Assembly: GCA_002335605.1 (NCBI GenBank)
Contig: BEDY01000013.1
Coordinates: forward strand, 310,001 to 374,000
Origin: Prillingera fragicola
Lineage: Eukaryota; Basidiomycota; Tremellomycetes; Trichosporonales; Trichosporonaceae
Direction of reading: 5' to 3'
Length of the DNA stretch: 64,000 nt
Made by a program: the position numbers and the translations under genes. The stretch's first letter is position 1. Every line of letters begins with the position of its first letter. This document shows positions 34,883 through 44,418 of this stretch, one piece after another. The notes under the pieces are model-generated. The model had not been told where the DNA came from. It did no database searches and was given only the letters and a program-made list of their open reading frames with translations.

Positions 34883-35730
34883 GCGAAAGGGTTGACACAT
34901 GTACTACTTGCTACAACCCACGTCCGGCGCAGTGTAGGGTTCCCGGCTCTGCGTTTCATGAGGATTTCAGGTTGGCTGCCCACAGCGATTAGCACTGCAT
35001 GGTGGCGTCTGATAACATGACAAACCCACCAGACGGCAGTGCCCGGTATGCAAATGCTTGTGAACCCACGATATGCTCGTCGTATATCGAACCAAGGCCA
35101 TATACCAAGGACACCTGTGCAGCGTCCCTACGCGTGCTCGGGCACTCGGGCAATGTCATGTCCCACCACCACTTGTGGCCATGACATGCTGTGATACATG
35201 GGAGGCACGGCGTTCCTCGCCCTGACCGCATGCCGAGTACCCAATCTCGGAACGAGCACATGACATGACTGCTGTTGCTCATTGAACCGCAGCTGATATC
35301 ACAAAGTCAAGCCCCGGCATGCGCAGCTTCTATGTCAGTCTCGCTGTTCCCAGACTGTGCGGCGATCGGTGGCCGTTCCGCCCGACACAAGCCGAGCGAG
35401 CGGTCTCGTCGCCATCGCCGCGCTGATGTCAAGCGGGGTTTCATGTTCATGACAAGAACAAAGTCTGACTGCGCCATAAGGCTGTACCTGGGCAGTGTCT
35501 CGCTCCACGGTGGCAGTGGGGATGAGCAGGTGATCATCCGATCTTCGGTGCCAAGACCTTGACTGGCATGGTGCTTGATTTTGTCAGTGCAGTGCGGCCT
35601 GTTGAGTGACACACTTTTCAGTGCACATAAAGAGCATAGAGCGGGATGCTTGGAAGCGATATCAAACTGCCAGAGTAACCTGTCGTAACGTATCCTCCAA
35701 TCATACACACCTCCAAGGCCGCAACCAACA
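34883..35730. other. Spacer between pseudoproteases C and D
   Basis: 848 bp. No gene is supported; the minus-strand frame at 35307-35948 overlaps the D start and lacks motifs. A CACATAAAG element near 35624 may serve as a TATA box for D, about 105 bp upstream of its ATG. Confidence 0.4.
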
Positions 35731-37377
35731 ATGCTCGCACTGCAACTGCTCCTCGCAGCCATTGCAGCTACGGCTGTCGCTGCCCCGCCCGGGCTGAGTG
35801 ACGTCAAGTCCGAAATGATGCCCAGGGGAGTAGATGTGCCGCTCACCCGCCGGCTGGTGCCGCACGCACCAGCTGGAAGAGCAATCCAGAAGCGTGCAGC
35901 TGGGGACAGCGAGTAAGTGCTGGGGGACTTGTTTGCGAAAGCTGACACTCAGACTCCTGGGGTCCATGTACAATCACCAGTATTCTGTAGCCATGTCGGT
36001 TGGGCAAGTATCGCGTTCGTCTTGGATTCTCCAAAGCTGACAGTCGGGGCAGGACACCACCGCAGATGGTGGGGATGCAGCTGCGCAAGTCGTTTTCGGG
36101 CGAGACGGCCATGCAGGCCTACAACTGCACAGAGTGCATGGGCAGTGCAGCGCCGTTCTACACCAACGCCAGCAGTAGCTGGTCGTTTATCGCGCCGGTG
36201 ATCCCGCAAGCTGGGGACGCTGGGGACCCTGAGGGGTTCAGCGGCATCTATGGGTCCGACACGGTTACCCTCGCCGGCTACACGTCGCGTAATGACATTT
36301 GGTATGCAGCTGGCTATGTGCGGTGGGGCTGACCTGCGCCAGTGCTCGAGGACAAGAACGACCTCAACGTCGACGTAGGCATGTCGGGTGGCATATTCCT
36401 CGGGCTCACGAACACGAGCAAGCTGTTTCCGGCCTACGAGTCGAGTGGGAACAGCCTATCAAAGTCGTGGCCGCAACCGTACATGGGCATGTGGCTGGGG
36501 CGACCTACAAGCATGACCCACCCAAGTGAGACAAACCCGTTTATCATGGATATGGAGGGCTATGAGAGAAACGCTGGCAAGATTACCTTTGGGTATGTGT
36601 CGTCTCCGTCGACATCAAACTGACACTCGAAGTGGCACCGACGCAACCCTATACACTGGCGACATTGCGTGGTCCCCGTCTGCGCCAGACGACTTTAGAA
36701 CCACTGTAAACGAAATCAAGGTCAACGGCAAGGTTGTCAGCGGCCAGCTCGATGGTGTCCAGTTTAACCCTGGATGCCTCAACACGGATCTGCGACCCGA
36801 GGCACTCCGGGCCATCAACTCTGCCATCGAGGGGGCATGGGAGGACACTGATCCGCTGTCGGAAACGTATCAGTACTGGCTGATTCCCTGCAACACCACC
36901 GCCCAGGTCGTCGTGTCGGTCGCAGGCATTGACGTCGTGATGAAGGGTGTAGATCTGCTCCTTCCTGGCGCAGCCGGCATGATGAACGGCAGCTACATGT
37001 GCTACTCGTCCATCATCCCAACATTGTCCGACGACGTCAGCTGCTTTGGAACCAATTTCTTACACAACGTCTACACCGTCTACGACTATGCGACCCCGGC
37101 TGTAGGGTTTGCAAAGATCATCGACTATCTGGCCAACAACAACCAGCCCACGGCGCCACCGCCCCCGCCGCCCGAGACCTCGACCAGCCGCACAATTCAG
37201 ACAACTGCGCGGCCGACGGCTAGTTTTGCAGCTATCTCAGCCTCGGCGACGGCAAATCCCTCTACCTCGACAGTGTCCAATGCTAGCAGCAACATGGGCA
37301 GCCACGCAGCGATTTCTGTACCGTTCAAGTTTGGGCTTCTGGTTGGCGGATTGGTTGTGGCCGTGGGTGTGGTTTGA
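35731..37377 (+). CDS. GPI-anchored pepsin-fold pseudoprotease D, 487 aa
   Basis: Exons 35731-35912, 35953-36003, 36053-36288, 36343-36592 and 36633-37377 close in phase. It has a signal peptide (about 1-18), propeptide MPRGVDVPL and a Kex2-type QKR. The intron after exon 2 uses a GC donor (GCAAGT). The first box is MQLRKSFSGETA (Asp replaced by Arg) and the second FNPGCLNTD (Asp replaced by Asn). NCTECM, QPYMGMWLGR, LYTGDIAW, IPCNTTAQVVVSVAG and MCYSSI followed by FLHNVYTVYDYATPAVGFA are retained. A Pro run (PPPPPP) and a Ser/Thr-rich stalk precede the hydrophobic GPI-type end. The exon 3 donor is the least certain: GTAATG keeps phase, while the better-looking GGTATG 13 nt downstream would not. 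Confidence 0.83.
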
Positions 37378-38083
37378 GCGACGAGACATTAATCAATAAA
37401 ACTATTATCGGCCAGGAGAGGCAACTAGTAGATAGGACATAGGAATGTAATACACTTTTCGAGCCAAGGATGCAGTCCTCATGACATGGCACAGCCCGTA
37501 CTTCTGTATCACAGTCGAAACCATCGAAGGGCCAGAGGGACACGCTCCAGATATGACGCGGAACTATCGGCGGCAGTGGTACATTTCCGCACAACATGCG
37601 CTACAATACTCTGCTGAATTGCCAGTTGCCGTGTCCCGAGCATCTCAGCGGTGAAGCCGAGCGGCAGCAGCACTCACATGTGCCGTTGATCGTTGAAGCA
37701 ACAACATAGCATGAACTGTCGTTTCCGAGAAATGAAGATACCGGCGGCATCTATCCTTACCGAAAGCCGGTGAGAGAGACCCCATACTGTAGCCGTCTGC
37801 CAAGCCATATCTCATCCATGCATGTGCATCGAGGTGTCGGAGCAGAGACGGGGGATGGAGCAACAGTAAATGCAGTCCATATCGTATGCATATGACATGA
37901 TTCTGACACAGCAGAGGACCGCCGGGGTGCCGCACTCGCCCGCGCTGTTCTTCCGGTACTGTGCCGCCGGTCGATGCCGAGCGACTAGATTGCCGACTGC
38001 CCACTTGTTCCCATCCATACCGATTTACATAACGCCGTACTCATCCTCTCTCTTTCTCTCTCTCAAACACACCAACACACACA
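37378..38083. other. Intergenic region before the aldehyde dehydrogenase gene
   Basis: 706 bp. No gene is seen. The last 50 bp are a (CT)n/CA-rich leader with TCTCTCTTTCTCTCTCTC running into the ACACAATGG start. Confidence 0.45.
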
Positions 38084-39635
38084 ATGGTGCACCCCAACTT
38101 CAAGCTCGCCGACCCCGCGCTCCTCATCTCCAAGGGCTGGATCAACGACGTCGAGGTGGCCGGTCTGGCCGGCCGGGCGCCGACAGAGGTCCACGACCCG
38201 GCGACGGGCGAGGTCTGGCACAAGATTGAGACCATGGACGAGACCGACGCCGATGCGGCCATCAAGGCCGCGTACGAGGCTTTCCCCAAGTTTAGCGCCG
38301 CGAGCGCGCGGCAGCGTGCGCGCTGGATTCTCAAGCTCGACGAGCTGGTGCGCGAGGCAAAGGAGGACTTTGCCCAGTTGCTCGTCATGGAGAGTGGAAA
38401 GGCGCTCGTCGAGGCGCGCGCCGAGGTTGACTATGCTAGTGAGTGCGAGTGGCGGGTGCCGCGCTGACATGCAGCGACATACTCGTGGCTCATGGCTGGT
38501 GAGGCGGAGCGCATCCAGGGCGACACGATCAAGGCCAACGACAACCCGTCGCTTCGCTTCTTCACCCAGCGCGTCGCTGTCGGTCCCGTCGCGCTTCTCT
38601 GCCCGTGAGTGATTGATGTCTGCTGAGCTGACGACAAGGTGGAACTTTCCTCTGGTGATTGCGCTGCGCAAGATTGTCTCGGCGCTGGCTGCTGGCTGCA
38701 CAATGGTCATCAAGCCGTCGCCCGAGACGCCCACGACGACACTTGCTCTCGCTGTTCTGTGCCAGCGCGCCGGCATTCCCGCTGGTGTCGTCAATGTGAT
38801 CACCGCAAGCAACGAGACCACACCCGCGGTCGGCAAAAAGCTGTGCGAGGACAAGCGTATCAAGAAGATTTCATTCACCGGCTCGACCGCCGTCGGCAAG
38901 CTCCTCTACTCGCAGTGTGCCGGCACTCTGAAAAAGATGACGCTTGAGCTCGGCGGCAACGGCGGCTGGGTGGTGTTTGACGATGCCGACCTGGAGCAGG
39001 CTGCCGACGCCCTCATGGCCAACAAGCTCCGCCACGCAGGCCAGGTGTGCGTGTGCGCCAACCGCGTGTTTGTGCAAAAGAACATCATGGACAAGTTTAC
39101 CACGATTGTGCAGGGCCGCATGCAAAAGCTCAAATTCGGCCACGGCCTCGACGACGGCATCACCAACGGACCCCTCACGACGCCGCGGGGCGCGACGCAC
39201 GCCGCCGAGGTCGTCGACGACGCAAAGTCCAAGGGCGCAAAGATCCACATGGGCGGCAAGCCGTGGGGCACCGGGTACGGATTCGAGCCTACGCTCATTA
39301 CGGACGCGCCGCGCGACTCGCTCGCGTACACTGGTGAAATGTTTGCGCCAATCTGCTCGCTTTATTCGTTCGAGACCGAGGACGAGGTCGTGGCGCTGTG
39401 CAACGACACCGACATGGGACTGACAAACTATGTCTGGACAAGGGACATTGCGCGCGCGTGGAGGTGCTATGAGCGTCTCGAGAGTGGCACCGTCGCGCTC
39501 AACACGGCAAACGCCAACACTGCCGAGAGTCCGTTTGGCGGGATCAAGGAGAGTGGCCTCGGCAAGGAGGGAGGTCTTGGTTACGGTGTGCACGAGTTTA
39601 CCGTCATTAAGACGGCGGCTCTGACTGTGGCCTAG
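38084..39635 (+). CDS. Succinate-semialdehyde dehydrogenase-type aldehyde dehydrogenase, 493 aa
   Basis: NAD(P)-dependent oxidation of an aldehyde, probably succinate semialdehyde to succinate in the GABA shunt. Exons 38084-38438, 38475-38604 and 38639-39635. Motifs: PWNFPL substrate and cofactor start, KPSPETP, GIPAGVVNVIT, FTGSTAVGK Rossmann loop, base E265 in LELGGN, nucleophile C299 in AGQVC, and EMFAPICSLYSF, NTANANTAESPFGGIKESGLGKEGG near the end. The pattern SPFGGIKESGLGKEGG and the overall order are typical of SSADH. Odd: the stretch after LELGGN reads GGWVVFDDADL where most SSADHs have APFIVF. There is no clear mitochondrial presequence, so a cytosolic enzyme is likely. The neighbour downstream is a cyclase-family hydrolase, with no evident pathway link. 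Confidence 0.9.
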
Positions 39636-39893
39636 GGGGTCGGCACGGCGTTCTGAGACGCGGTCTACTGCAGGAGTGATATGCACCAATGGAACATCTC
39701 TACAGTATCTAGCCTGCAGCCGGGTAGCCACCAAGACACGACTAGTTGGCTACCGAGGGCGATGTGGGCCGGCAACTAACGGCCATCTCCGCCCGGACAG
39801 CCTCCGAGATGCCGAACAGCGTCATGTACAAATGCAGTCAGCCCATATGAATCCTCCCACCGTCTCTCTCACCCACTCACCAACAGCGACGCA

Positions 39894-41052
39894 ATGAATC
39901 CCTGCACGTTCGACGAGCTCAAGACCCGCCCCGGCCCCCCGCTAAACGCCTGGGGGCTGTACGCGGACCCCGAGCTGGGGCGGCTGCACATGATCACCCC
40001 CGAGAGCGTCAAGCGTGGCCGCGACGCGATCAAGCACGGCATCAGTGTCAGCCTCAAGTGGGTTTAGAAATACAGGGAGGGGCTGATGGTAGTTTGCCGC
40101 TGATGACGTTTCCGTCGCTGTCCGAGGCGCGGCCACCGCTTAAGCGTGAGATGTGAGTCGCGGGCATGCACTTGTGGCACGCTGACCCGCAGCATCCATC
40201 GCGTCTTCTGCCTGGACGACACGGTGACGTTCAACACCCAAGTGTCGACGCAGTGGGACGGCCTCCGCCATTTCCCATACAAGGACTATCCTGAAAAGGG
40301 CCAGTATCTGTACTACGACGGGCAGACTACCGAGGAGGCCATGGATGAGAGCAACATCAAGTATGGTGTTCAGAGTGAGTCCCCGAGCGCGGGGTCGTCG
40401 CTGTCGTCGTGTGCAGCTTGGGCCGCACTCTTCTGCCGTGCGTGTGCACTAACGCAGCAGACTTCAACCGGCACCCGATCACCTCTCGCGCACACCTCCT
40501 CGACATCCCAGCCTACCTCTCCTCGCACTCCCTCCCCCCGCTCTCAATCTTCGACACCTCCACGCCAATCACCATCGACATCCTCGAGGGGTGCGCATCC
40601 GCGGCCGGCATAACCTTCGCTCCAGGCGACATCGCCATCGTCCGCACGGGGTTCACCGAAGCGTTTGTCGGTCTCTCGGACACGGAGCGCGCGGCGGTCC
40701 TCGCGCAGCAAAAAGTGAAACGAGGCATAACAGGCGTCGACGCCAGCGAGGCCGTGATGCGGTGGCACTGGGACAACGGCCTCGCGGCCGTCGCGACCGA
40801 CACGTGCGTGTTCACTGCTGCGACAGCGCTGACGGCAGGTTTGCGTACGAGGCGTACCCCTCGGCGCACTATCCGTCGATCCACGAGGTCTTCCTCGCCG
40901 GATGGGGGATGCCGCTCGGCGAGCTGTTTGACCTGCGCGAGCTCGCGAGGGTGTGTGCCGAGAAACAGCAGTGGACGTTCTTTTTCACGTCGATGGGGTT
41001 GAACCTCGATGGCGGGATTGGGACGCCGGCTAATGCGCAGGCTATTCTGTAG
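39894..41052 (+). CDS. Cyclase-family metal-dependent hydrolase, 320 aa
   Basis: Member of the cyclase / kynurenine-formamidase-like superfamily (PF04199). Exons 39894-40057, 40093-40152, 40193-40374, 40461-40803 and 40839-41052 close in phase. The N-terminus has the usual fungal form (PPLNAWGLYADPELGRLHMITPESV). The metal-site region is NTQVSTQWDGLRHFPY, the fungal variant of the HxGTHxD box. AHLLDIPAYL, GDIAIVRTGFTEAF, VDASEAVMRWHWDNGLAAVATDT and YPSIHEVFLAGWGMPLGELFDLRELA complete the fold. An ending with FFTSMGLNLDGGIGTPANAQAIL is typical. There is no signal peptide. The substrate is unknown; fungal relatives are annotated only generically. The acceptor of the fourth exon could be three bases upstream, adding one Gln. 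Confidence 0.85.
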
Positions 41053-41479
41053 TGCCGAGGAGAGCACCGGGCGAGGAGGTGAAGGAAGGAGAACCCGGCG
41101 ACGAGGCAAGGAGTGCTGGGAGCAGTTGTTTGTCTATACGGAACCAACGTATGCAGAGTGGCCACTGAATGATTGTCGCTGTCGCCATGCTCATGCCATG
41201 ACACGACGCCAGCACCACTCACATCCACGCGCAGCACCTCTCATGCAGCGACCACCTAGTCTGTCAATCAGCAAACCAACCTGGGGGATAACCCCGACAT
41301 CCACCAGTCTGCAGACTCGACGCACCGCACCGCAGCTTTGCCCGCAACATGCCACATGAACGCGAGCACAGCGCAAACATGCCCATGCGAGACTGACGCG
41401 CGACTCCGTCTGGAGCGTACCATGTGTTGTTTAGTCGTCGACAGCTATATGTAGCACTGTTCGTAGAACACCACGGGGT
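41053..41479. other. Intergenic, 3' of the cyclase gene
   Basis: About 430 bp; no gene or motif is seen. Confidence 0.4.
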
Positions 41480-43079
41480 GTGTCCCGGGACCTCGGCTCG
41501 TATTGGCCTCTCGACGCGTCGTCACAAGCTGTGGTCACGAGCCAAGACCACGAGCAACCACCACTGCACGTCACGGGGAATGCGTCGTCACTCGCCGTGG
41601 GGGACCACGGAGCCCTGCTCTACGACGCCACCAGCGGCACGGCCGCGGCCAAGGACGGCAGAGGCACGCCTCGCGATGAGGAGACATGCGGCTGGGCTTT
41701 ACTAGTGCAGTGTCGCGTGCAGCGTCGGCCCGGCCGCGGCGCGGTAAACCTCTCTGTGACAAAGGACCAAACAAAGGACTCGTACGAAGAGGTTGCCAAA
41801 CACGTTTACACTCGAAAGATGAATGGCGCTACGGCCCGGATGGAGGGTAGGTCGTGGCCACGTCGGAACGCACATGCGTCCACGTCCTCTGTCCGGTATG
41901 CCGGCCCGTCTCAACGACCACGTACCACGTTTACAGCGTGCATAAGCACACCCACACACAACCACGCACAGGCATGCAGTGTCCTTTCATGCAAAGAGTG
42001 TTCCGCGTATTAGGCTTTGAACATCCCTGGACCCTTCCGTGTCCCTGGGTCCTGGCAAGCAGAGGAGCAGGGCAGCAGTGGTCGATCCAGCGCGAGACGG
42101 CGATACGAGGCTGCTCGGCGTGGTCACTAATGCCATGCCGTGGATCTACGAACAGATGCACCTCGTCCGACACCGCCTCGCAGACCAACCACACTGGCTC
42201 TCTGCTCGTCAGCCTCCTCTTGTGCCCCTTCCGCACTCGCGGGCAAGCCGCAATCTGGGACACGAATGCCACGCCAGAGGACCTCGAGGGGTGGGACTCG
42301 CTCCTCAAGGCCACCGTCTTGCGTTTCCCCGCCAAGCGTGCTGGCCAACTTTGATGTCCTCGAGACGCTCTCGGCGCACCTGGGCGTCTGTATCCGCGCC
42401 GATGATGCCGAGGACTGCGAGGCGGCAAATTATTCCAGGCGCTCATCGGCAACAACTCTCCACTGCCTTGCGCGTGCACGAACTGGATCGCCTCAGTCCC
42501 GACCAGACACTACCACGCCACGCGTCCCAGTGCAGCATCAACGAGAACCATGTCCCTGCCGACTTTTTATCCCTGCTTGACGCGGCTCTCGTGGACGCCT
42601 GCGGGAACGCTAACGCTCGCAAGCTGATGCACAACCTCACTACGCTGTTCACCATTTCAACCATTCGATGGCTTAGACGATTCATTGATTCTGACGGTTC
42701 TTTTTCTATTAATTTTACATCAAGTAAATTAACCGGGCAATGCTCCCACCCGACTCTCCTCGACCCGCTCCGCCCCTCCCTCGGCTAGTGGATGAGCGAC
42801 GAGAACAGCCGCGTCTCAAGCAGCCTCGGCGCCGTCGTCGATTCACTGTGCAGTGCGGTCTTGGGTGCGCTCACTCGTGCTATCGATGCGCACGCCATAC
42901 CCGCTTCCGCTGAGACGATGGCCGCGTGCGTTGACATGTACGCTCCCCGCCTGTCTCGCACAGAGCAGGGACGTGACACTGGCTTCGGTGACATCAATGT
43001 GGAAGGGGAACACGATGCATGTCGACGACATGCCAACATGGAGGACACGATGGTGTCGAGGTGCTACATGGGCGTGTGA
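41480..43079 (+). pseudogene. Possible decayed gene, frames broken
   Basis: Protein-like stretches with balanced composition occur one after another on the plus strand in different frames: DHGALLYDATSG and TCGWALLVQC (41480-41840), LGVVTNAMPWIYEQMHLVRHR (about 42117-42180), WDTNATPEDLEGWDSLLKA (about 42258-42320), NFDVLETLSAHLGVCIRADD (about 42346-42410), then FLSLLDAALVDACGNANARKL (about 42562-42630) and VDSLCSAVLGALTRAIDAHA (about 42838-42900). No ATG opens the first piece, and the pieces cannot be joined with normal introns without shifts. The family is not recognised. Alternative explanations are chance frames in GC-rich DNA or a heavily spliced gene whose junctions I missed. Confidence 0.3.
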
Positions 43080-43194
43080 CTCATGTGGCACTAGTCCAAC
43101 AGTATGTGGTCTAAAATAACCCCGTCCAGAGCATGAACGCACATCACCATCATCAACAAACACGACTATACACCCTTCTCATCATCAACGCAAC

Positions 43195-44313
43195 ATGGCC
43201 GTCCTCAAGGACCCGTTCAAGGGTCCTGAAGACCCAGTGAAGCGCTACCTCAAGTCTCACAAGAGTTTCCCCGAGCTGGCGCGATATGCCCAAGGCGATC
43301 AGACGGGCGCTGAGGTCCCGCTTCCTCTGTCTCCACAAGTGCACCTAGAGCTTTTCCAACTGCAGACGCGTTTGGTATCCACAACCTGTGCAGAATCTCT
43401 TGCTATCAGCGGCCAGGAGTTCATCACAAAGCTCCAGTACGCTGATATAAACTGTACGTCTCCTTGAACCTCTGGAGCAGACATTTCGCTGATTCTCAGA
43501 TCACATTGCTGGCGATGGCGCCAAGGGCCCGCGAGGTGATCCCGGACATGCCGGTCCCGACGGCGCCAGGGGACCAATTGGACCAGCTGGACCAGTTGGG
43601 CCTCTCGGGCCAGTGGGACCTCCTGGGCCAGTGGGAGCTCCTGGACCAGTCGCAGCTCCTGGACCAGTCGGACCCGCTGGGCCTGTCGCACGTTTCGGGC
43701 CTGTCGAGTCGGCTGGGCCTATCGCTGCGCCTGGCGTGCATGGGATGCTAGAGCAGCAGGGGGAACAGGGGCCTCGCGGAGACGATGCCAACCTCAATGA
43801 TATGCTCAAGACACTAGCCGACAGCATCGAGGCCAAGATGAAGACACTCTTTGCTGAGGCCGACACCAAGCGAGCTAAAGAGAACGAGGAGGCCGCCACG
43901 AAGCGAGCTCGAGAGAACGAGGAGGCCGCCACGAAACGAGCTCAAGAGGACGCCAAAGAACGGGCAAGGCGAGTCTGACAACGGTCATACTGTACTGACT
44001 CGAAAGGCGCTGGAACCAAGTGACGTACAGCTCAGCAGGCTCGGCCGCCGTCCTGATGCCAATGGGGACTGTCCTTCCCGTGAGTAGAATATCTGTCAGA
44101 GTTGTCGGCCCACATATCTGATGGTAGTACATCCGCAGTGTCGGCGAGGTCAAGCAGCTCACCGCCGAGCAGCTCTGCGAGAGGATCAAGGACCTCGACG
44201 GCGGTGTTTCGCCGCCCGAAAACGTGGACCCGGCACAGCTTAGGGTGTACTTGCTCTCTCTGCTCGGCATTGTCGAGGTGCCCCCACTCACGGCTGACGT
44301 CAAGGCTACGTAG
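43195..44313 (+). CDS. Collagen-like Gly-X-Y protein with coiled coil, 328 aa
   Basis: Exons 43195-43453, 43500-43968, 44007-44079 and 44128-44313 close in phase; the second intron has a GC donor (GCGAGT). Residues 1-90 form a helical, charged N-terminal domain ([19 protein letters not shown]). Residues 93-182 are 30 triplets in Gly-X-Y register, with Gly at 25 of them (uninterrupted from 93 to 137, mostly GPV, GPA, GPI). The five exceptions are Ala or Glu. Then comes a coiled coil (about 185-241) containing an 11-residue unit repeated three times ([33 protein letters not shown]). The C-terminal domain ends with [16 protein letters not shown] and [20 protein letters not shown]. There is no signal peptide, so an intracellular protein is suggested. 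If the GC intron is not used, the protein stops at ARRV (stop at 43976-43978). A triple helix trimerised by the coiled coil is inference. Confidence 0.8.
43865..43963 (+). repeat. Three 33-bp coding repeats (hendecads)
   Basis: Three consecutive 33-bp units encode the 11-residue coiled-coil repeat of the collagen-like protein. The first two are nearly identical in DNA, the third diverged. Confidence 0.8.
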
Positions 44314-44400
44314 ATGACAAGGCGTGCATTATTCTATGGTCAGATGTATACTAGGTACTGTACCTTGCCATGAGCTTTCAGCAGGCTCGCAGATGAAGAG

Positions 44401-44418
44401 CGAGAGAGAGAGAGAGAC
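44401..44418. repeat. (GA)n microsatellite
   Basis: About eight GA units just downstream of the collagen-like gene. Confidence 0.75.

Noticed and set aside
38871..39734. 287-codon minus frame, and a similar one at 38063-38899
   Set aside because: Both are antisense to the aldehyde dehydrogenase exons.
43501..43932. Minus-strand frame that also reads as a collagen-like Gly-Pro protein
   Set aside because: GGNCCN-type codons read as Gly-Pro repeats on both strands. The plus strand has the start context, splice sites, coiled coil and C-terminal domain; the minus frame is a mirror artefact.
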